Shown: piece after piece, positions 26,151-28,649 of the stretch | Layout: the number at the start of each line of letters is the position of its first letter | Position numbering within the stretch: position 1 is the first letter of the stretch | IMG/VR virus record: IMGVR_UViG_3300010354_000447 | Coordinates: 1 to 28,649 of that record | Strand: one strand, 5' to 3' | Source of the DNA: a virus | Length of the DNA stretch: 28,649 nt | Position numbers and translations under genes: made by a program | The notes under the pieces: model-generated | Told to the model about the DNA's origin: nothing | Seen by the model: the letters and a program-made list of their open reading frames with translations, nothing else | Databases searched by the model: none

Positions 26151-26420
26151 AGCAAGCGCCAGCTAATTTCGGGCGCCCAAATCCCTGGTGATGTCGCAGG
26201 GTAAGGAAATCTCTCGCCGTTGTGAGTACTCAGCAACTATCCTTTACAGGACGATGTTCGGATATGCCTACATACAACCGGATTTGCTGTTTGAAAAGAT
26301 TTAGAAAAAGGCTAAAAGAAGGGTAACTCCCTAACGGCTGTACAGATGATAGCGTATCAGTACAGGCCTGCCGTTGTGATAAGACGGGATGAGTAGGTAC
26401 CGGACAACCGCCTACGCATA
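26151..26420 (+). ncRNA. Candidate structured non-coding RNA, family not recognised
   Basis: This gene-free stretch is about 48% G+C against roughly one third around it. It can form a chain of local stems on the plus strand: GCGCC/GGCGC (26156-26160 with 26172-26176), CCCTG/CAGGG (26183-26187 with 26197-26201), GTTGTGA/TCA-G-CAAC (26219-26237), TCCT/AGGA (26240-26251), GGG/CCC (26321-26331), a nested stem AACGGC/GCCGTT enclosing TGTAC/GTACA and GATA/TATC (26333-26375), and GTAGG/CCTAC with inner CGG/CCG (26393-26415). The 10-mer GCCGTTGTGA occurs twice (26216-26225 and 26370-26379), and the first copy could compete with the second for AACGGC, giving alternative folds. Strand and ends are guesses; plus is favoured because the upstream operon runs into it. 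Confidence 0.55.
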
Positions 26421-26427
26421 ATGTTAA

Positions 26428-26465
26428 CTATTCTATACAATATAGTGTTATTTTGTACAGAATAG
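26428..26465 (+). repeat. Imperfect inverted repeat (hairpin)
   Basis: CTATTCT-A-TACAA at 26428-26440 pairs with TTGTA-C-AGAATAG ending at 26465, a 12-bp stem with one mismatch and an AT-rich loop. No run of T follows, so it does not look like an intrinsic terminator. Confidence 0.65.
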
Positions 26466-26520
26466 CAAACATTTATAGTCCTAACGCTGTGTGACATTAG
26501 CAACTCAGATAATGTTCAAA

Positions 26521-26542
26521 ACTTAGCCCTAACGGGCTAAGT
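26521..26542 (+). repeat. Perfect 9-bp inverted repeat with TAAC loop
   Basis: ACTTAGCCC (26521-26529) and GGGCTAAGT (26534-26542) pair fully around a 4-nt loop. This is the strongest hairpin in the gap. A T-run is missing on either strand, so it may be an RNA stability element, a Rho-type stop region or a protein site. Nothing decides among these. Confidence 0.8.
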
Positions 26543-26560
26543 GTGACCACACAATCTAGA

Positions 26561-26592
26561 TAATATTTTAAACTGCTTCGCAGTAAATATTA
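26561..26592 (+). repeat. Two-part inverted repeat (hairpin)
   Basis: TAATATTT (26561-26568) pairs with AAATATTA (26585-26592), and inside it ACTGC (26572-26576) pairs with GCAGT (26580-26584) round a TTC loop, leaving a TAA bulge on the left arm. The sequence after it (AGAAAAAAG) is A-rich on plus, so a minus-strand hairpin would be preceded, not followed, by T residues. Confidence 0.7.
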
Positions 26593-26621
26593 AGAAAAAA
26601 GTTCGAGCGACAGCGAAGAAC

Positions 26622-26641
26622 AGAAGAACGTTAGTTCTTCT
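26622..26641 (+). repeat. Perfect 8-bp inverted repeat touching a late promoter motif
   Basis: AGAAGAAC (26622-26629) and GTTCTTCT (26634-26641) pair fully round GTTA. The repeat ends 2 nt before the GATAAATA motif, where a regulator could bind as a dimer. It could equally be an RNA hairpin of read-through transcripts. Confidence 0.75.
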
Positions 26642-26643
26642 CC

Positions 26644-26651
26644 GATAAATA
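26644..26651 (+). promoter_or_regulatory. Late promoter motif GATAAATA before the 286-residue gene
   Basis: The 11-mer TCCGATAAATA here is repeated exactly at 28571-28581 before another plus-strand gene. This supports a shared late-promoter element. T4 spacing puts the start about 2 nt before the ATG at 26659, and no Shine-Dalgarno site is visible, so the mRNA would be nearly leaderless. Confidence 0.55.
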
Positions 26652-26658
26652 AAACATT

Positions 26659-27519
26659 ATGAAAGTTTATGAAATTACTCTCACCGAATTGAACACTGCG
26701 GATAAGCATCGTATGGCTTATCAAAGTGGTAAAGCAAAAATGGATGCTCGAGCAGATTCTTATGGCTTTAATAAAAGTCATGGGCTAGTAAAATATGATA
26801 GCAAAGGTAGAGCTGTTCCTATAAAACCTATGACTGCTTTAAAAAATCTAAGTATAACAGGTTATAATAAAGTAAATGCTCTTGTTCTTAAAGGAAGCCA
26901 ACAATTTTACAAAATTCCGTTTGTAAAAATGCTAGGCACAACATCGGCGATGGTAGTACCGGTACTTCAATGGATTGAAGAAATGGCAGCGGTACGCGAA
27001 CTTTGGGAAATAGGTGCGTTTGCCAAATACGGTACTAATGAACAACAGCAAATAACACAAGATTTAAGAGAATATTATACTCTTATAGCTATTAGTAGAA
27101 TAGTTACAGGTGTTGTTGCATTTAGATTAATGGTAGCAACAACACCTGCTTCTGTTAGAACAATAGCTAGTCTTTTAAGATGGATTCCAGGCTTTGGTTC
27201 TATAATTGCCCTAGGGGGAACGCTAGCCATTCAAGCTGCTTTAATGTATCTTTTAAATAAAGAATCAGTACAAAAAGCTATAGCAATTAAATTATTGTCA
27301 TGGGCAGCACCAGCTGCTGGTATAGTTGGCGATTTTCCAGGCGGATTTATACCAGCAGACTGGAAAAATATTAGACAAGATATCTATAACACAGTGAAAG
27401 ACTATGTATCTGATGCTGGCGATGGTGAACCAGCAGGTACAGAACAACCGGATTCTACTTCAAGGCCTGTAAAAACTGGATCAGTAACCGCACAAGATCT
27501 AATACGACAGTACGTTTAA
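26659..27519 (+). CDS. Late protein with capsid-targeting-like leader and membrane-like segments
   Basis: The product has 286 residues and no family that I recognise. It begins MKVYEITLTE, and residues 8-10 (L-T-E) match the L/I-x-E site cut by T4 prohead protease gp21. T4 internal head proteins start in a similar way (MKTYQEFIAE). Hydrophobic segments lie around residues 93-106, 140-163, 172-196 and 210-225, so a membrane-inserting protein is possible. The C-terminal 50 residues are acidic and then polar (SDAGDGEPAGTEQPDSTSRP). It stands alone behind a late-promoter motif and its stop overlaps that of the convergent downstream gene. An internal head protein injected with the DNA would fit these traits, but this is inference. 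A plain structural or membrane protein is the alternative. Confidence 0.8.
   Translation: MKVYEITLTELNTADKHRMAYQSGKAKMDARADSYGFNKSHGLVKYDSKGRAVPIKPMTALKNLSITGYNKVNALVLKGSQQFYKIPFVKMLGTTSAMVVPVLQWIEEMAAVRELWEIGAFAKYGTNEQQQITQDLREYYTLIAISRIVTGVVAFRLMVATTPASVRTIASLLRWIPGFGSIIALGGTLAIQAALMYLLNKESVQKAIAIKLLSWAAPAAGIVGDFPGGFIPADWKNIRQDIYNTVKDYVSDAGDGEPAGTEQPDSTSRPVKTGSVTAQDLIRQYV
27107..27148 (+). repeat. Perfect 13-bp inverted repeat inside a coding sequence
   Basis: CAGGTGTTGTTGC (27107-27119) is exactly complementary to GCAACAACACCTG (27136-27148), with a 16-nt loop. It lies in the hydrophobic part of the 286-residue protein, encoding TGVVA on one side and VATTP on the other. Confidence 0.9.
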
Positions 27520-27731
27520 ATTAGCGCCAACCTTGATTTTTTAGTATTTTCAATATTATCTTTAATTATTTCGTTGATAATTTTTCTGTCTTCTACAGAA
27601 TATACATGAAATAATTCATGGCTACTGACGCCGCCTCGCATATACCAACTGATTCTAAAGATTTCATCTTTGATATCTTTTGCCTGATTTTCTAAATTTG
27701 AAACATAAGTTTCAATATCAGAGTTCGGCAT
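27516..27731 (-). CDS. Small tail-cluster protein after gp26, possible frameshift partner
   Basis: The product has 71 residues if started at ATG 27731. It is helical, with the central motif FRISWYMRGGVS and a later SVEDRKIINEIIKDNIENTK. As I recall, related small proteins with the WYMRGG motif are found beside gp26 in marine T4-like phages, with no settled function. It begins 11 nt after the gp26 stop, in the -1 frame relative to gp26, and that frame is open back to a slippery run within gp26. It may therefore also be made as the C-terminal part of a gp26 fusion. A tail-assembly chaperone role is inferred from that arrangement. Its stop overlaps the stop of the convergent 286-residue gene. 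Confidence 0.85.
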   Translation of the reverse strand: MPNSDIETYVSNLENQAKDIKDEIFRISWYMRGGVSSHELFHVYSVEDRKIINEIIKDNIENTKKSRLALI

Positions 27732-27742
27732 GGTCGTTAGCC

Positions 27743-28564
27743 TTAACCGAAAAAATTTGATTGATCCAGCGATATTTCAAGCTTGTCTGCTGTACCGCAT
27801 TCTGTACAGGCAACGTCGCTAGCAGGAATACTCCAAACTTCTTTGTTCTTTTCTAAATGACTTTTAATTACAGCGTAAATTGATTTATCAGCATTGCGTA
27901 ACCAATCTTGTATCATTTCAGGGTCACGAACTTCACCGTCTGGTGTAACCACTTTAGTAATACTGAGCATGAACAAAGAAATTTGTAAATCAGCGAGTTG
28001 CTGATATATTTTTGATATGTGTTCTTGCTGTTCTTCTTCAGGCATAGAATTTGTCTGATATAACATTCTCTGAAGTTTAAAATTTTCAACTCCAAATTCT
28101 GTCATTTCTTTATAAGATAATGGTTTAACGTTAACCGTTAACTCGTTGATAGGTACACTAGTATCATATTTTAAATTATTAAAATAATCAAGAATTGTTG
28201 ACAAGTTAATTTCAAATTCGTTTTCTGCGCCGCAATTTTTACAGGTATGACCCACTGTCATACCTTCGCCGTAAGTGGCAATTCTAATAGACATAAGCAC
28301 AGCATCTACATCAATGCTAGGCATTGCTTTTGCATCTTTGATAGCCGGGCAACAACTTTCTATAACTTTGCTGCTGGCATCTCCGTTAAATAACGCATCG
28401 GGCGTTTTGAATAAAATTTCATCCATACCAGTCATACCAAAAATTGGCAAGTGATTTAGGTCACCTTCTATTGAACCTGGAGGATAAAATTGACCTTTGC
28501 TGGGTAAAGAAATATAGATTTTTGGCTGTCTATAGTATTTTTTTAATGGATTAAAATCAGTCAT
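27743..28564 (-). CDS. 26: Baseplate hub assembly protein gp26
   Basis: The product has 273 residues (T4 gp26, 208). Typical segments are KIYISLPSKGQFYPPGSI, FGMTGMDEILFKTPDALFNG, SKVIESCCPAI and the SIRIATYGEGM run. Two cysteine pairs, C108-x2-C111 (CKNCG) and C253-x2-C256 (CTECG), probably bind one zinc together. In T4, gp26 is needed for assembly of the baseplate hub. A late motif TATAAATA lies 24 nt before the ATG; the ribosome site (GGAACC) is weak. The last codons AAT TTT TTC form a -1 slippery site three codons before the stop. Confidence 0.88.
   Translation of the reverse strand: MTDFNPLKKYYRQPKIYISLPSKGQFYPPGSIEGDLNHLPIFGMTGMDEILFKTPDALFNGDASSKVIESCCPAIKDAKAMPSIDVDAVLMSIRIATYGEGMTVGHTCKNCGAENEFEINLSTILDYFNNLKYDTSVPINELTVNVKPLSYKEMTEFGVENFKLQRMLYQTNSMPEEEQQEHISKIYQQLADLQISLFMLSITKVVTPDGEVRDPEMIQDWLRNADKSIYAVIKSHLEKNKEVWSIPASDVACTECGTADKLEISLDQSNFFG
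27749..27758 (-). promoter_or_regulatory. Tandem -1 ribosomal frameshift slippery site at the end of gp26
   Basis: The minus strand reads AAATTTTTTC. In the gp26 frame this contains A AAT TTT (27758-27752) and T TTT TTC (27755-27749), both canonical X XXY YYZ heptamers. The gp26 stop TAA follows at 27745. After a -1 slip the frame reads TTT CGG TTA AGG CTA ACG ACC ATG and joins the 71-residue gene with no stop between. No strong downstream stem is obvious, so efficiency is unknown. Confidence 0.55.
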
Positions 28565-28573
28565 ATTGGTTCC

Positions 28574-28581
28574 GATAAATA
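28574..28581 (+). promoter_or_regulatory. Late promoter motif GATAAATA before the right-edge gene
   Basis: It lies within TCCGATAAATA, the same 11-mer as at 26641-26651. The predicted start is near 28587, giving a leader of about 34 nt with an AGGAAA ribosome site before ATG 28621. Confidence 0.55.
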
Positions 28582-28587
28582 TATGAG

Positions 28588-28595
28588 TATTTATA
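28588..28595 (-). promoter_or_regulatory. Late promoter motif TATAAATA before gp26
   Basis: The minus strand has an exact match to the T4 late consensus TATAAATA. It sits 24 nt before the gp26 ATG and 6 nt from a facing late motif on the plus strand, so the two start sites form a divergent pair. Confidence 0.7.
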
Positions 28596-28620
28596 TACCT
28601 AGATTTTCAGGAAAAAAATA

Positions 28621-28649
28621 ATGGCAGATGTCCAACAACAGATTTTAGA
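28621..28649 (+). CDS. First codons of a plus-strand late gene (cut by window edge)
   Basis: ATG at 28621 follows an AGGAAAA ribosome site and a late motif, and reads MADVQQQIL before the window ends. Nine residues are too few for a family call. A virion protein is likely from the promoter type and the divergent gp26 neighbour. Confidence 0.6.

Noticed and set aside
26148-26422. Group I intron running from TAAAGC to CATAATG
   Set aside because: A P1-like pairing with a U-G at the junction is possible (AACGGT at 26143-26148 with GCCGTT at 26216-26221), and the end CATAATG resembles the T4 td intron end. But no P7 pair of the GACTA/TAGTC type or other core motif could be found, and the joined exons would give only a short hydrophobic tail.
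26521-26542. Intrinsic terminator for the gp55 operon
   Set aside because: The stem is strong but is followed by GTGACCACAC on plus and by no T-run on minus.
26598-26621. tRNA T-arm suggested by GTTCGAGC
   Set aside because: No acceptor, D or anticodon arms can be built around it, and no CCA-type 3' end is present.
27913-28095. Minus-strand 60-codon frame inside gp26
   Set aside because: It is wholly contained in gp26 in another frame, with low-complexity composition and no ribosome site of note.

Overview
The window is about 28.6 kb of a low-GC (roughly one third G+C) contractile-tailed phage of the T4-like superfamily. The basis is a set of T4 core proteins recognised from sequence: baseplate proteins gp48, gp53, gp5, gp25, gp6 and gp26, the late sigma factor gp55, and the recombination nuclease pair gp47/gp46. 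The protein sequences look more like the marine (cyanophage or pelagiphage) branch than coliphage T4. No photosynthesis or other host-metabolism gene is present to name the host.

Layout. Positions 21744 down to 1 (minus strand) form one tail-baseplate late operon, in order gp48-like tube cap, short gp53-like protein, an 811-residue hub-like protein, gp5 spike/hub, gp25, a very long gp6, and a giant virion protein that is open for more than 4,000 codons and leaves the window at its left edge. Positions 21818 to 26150 (plus strand) form a compact regulatory and recombination operon: gp55, gp47, gp46, an 82-residue protein of unknown function and a GIY-YIG-like nuclease. Positions 26151 to 26658 hold no gene but contain a GC-rich, hairpin-rich stretch that looks like a structured RNA, followed by a row of hairpins leading to a late-promoter motif. 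Then come a plus-strand gene with a possible capsid-targeting leader (26659 to 27519), a convergent minus-strand pair (gp26 and a 71-residue protein, 28564 to 27516), and the first codons of a plus-strand gene at the right edge.

How the genes work together. A textbook sigma70 promoter (TTGACA, 17 bp, TATACT) faces gp55, whose product should recognise the late motif xxTAAATA. That motif lies before gp48, gp25, gp6, gp26, the 286-residue gene and the right-edge gene. The late motif for the baseplate operon touches the -35 box of the gp55 promoter on the opposite strand, which suggests an early/late switch.

The points most worth following up are: a tandem canonical -1 slippery site at the very end of gp26 that would fuse it in frame to the 71-residue downstream protein, like the lambda G/GT tail chaperones; the unassigned structured RNA at about 26151 to 26420; the giant protein with an embedded FG-GAP-like beta-propeller; the facing early and late promoters; and a perfect 13-bp inverted repeat inside a late coding sequence.
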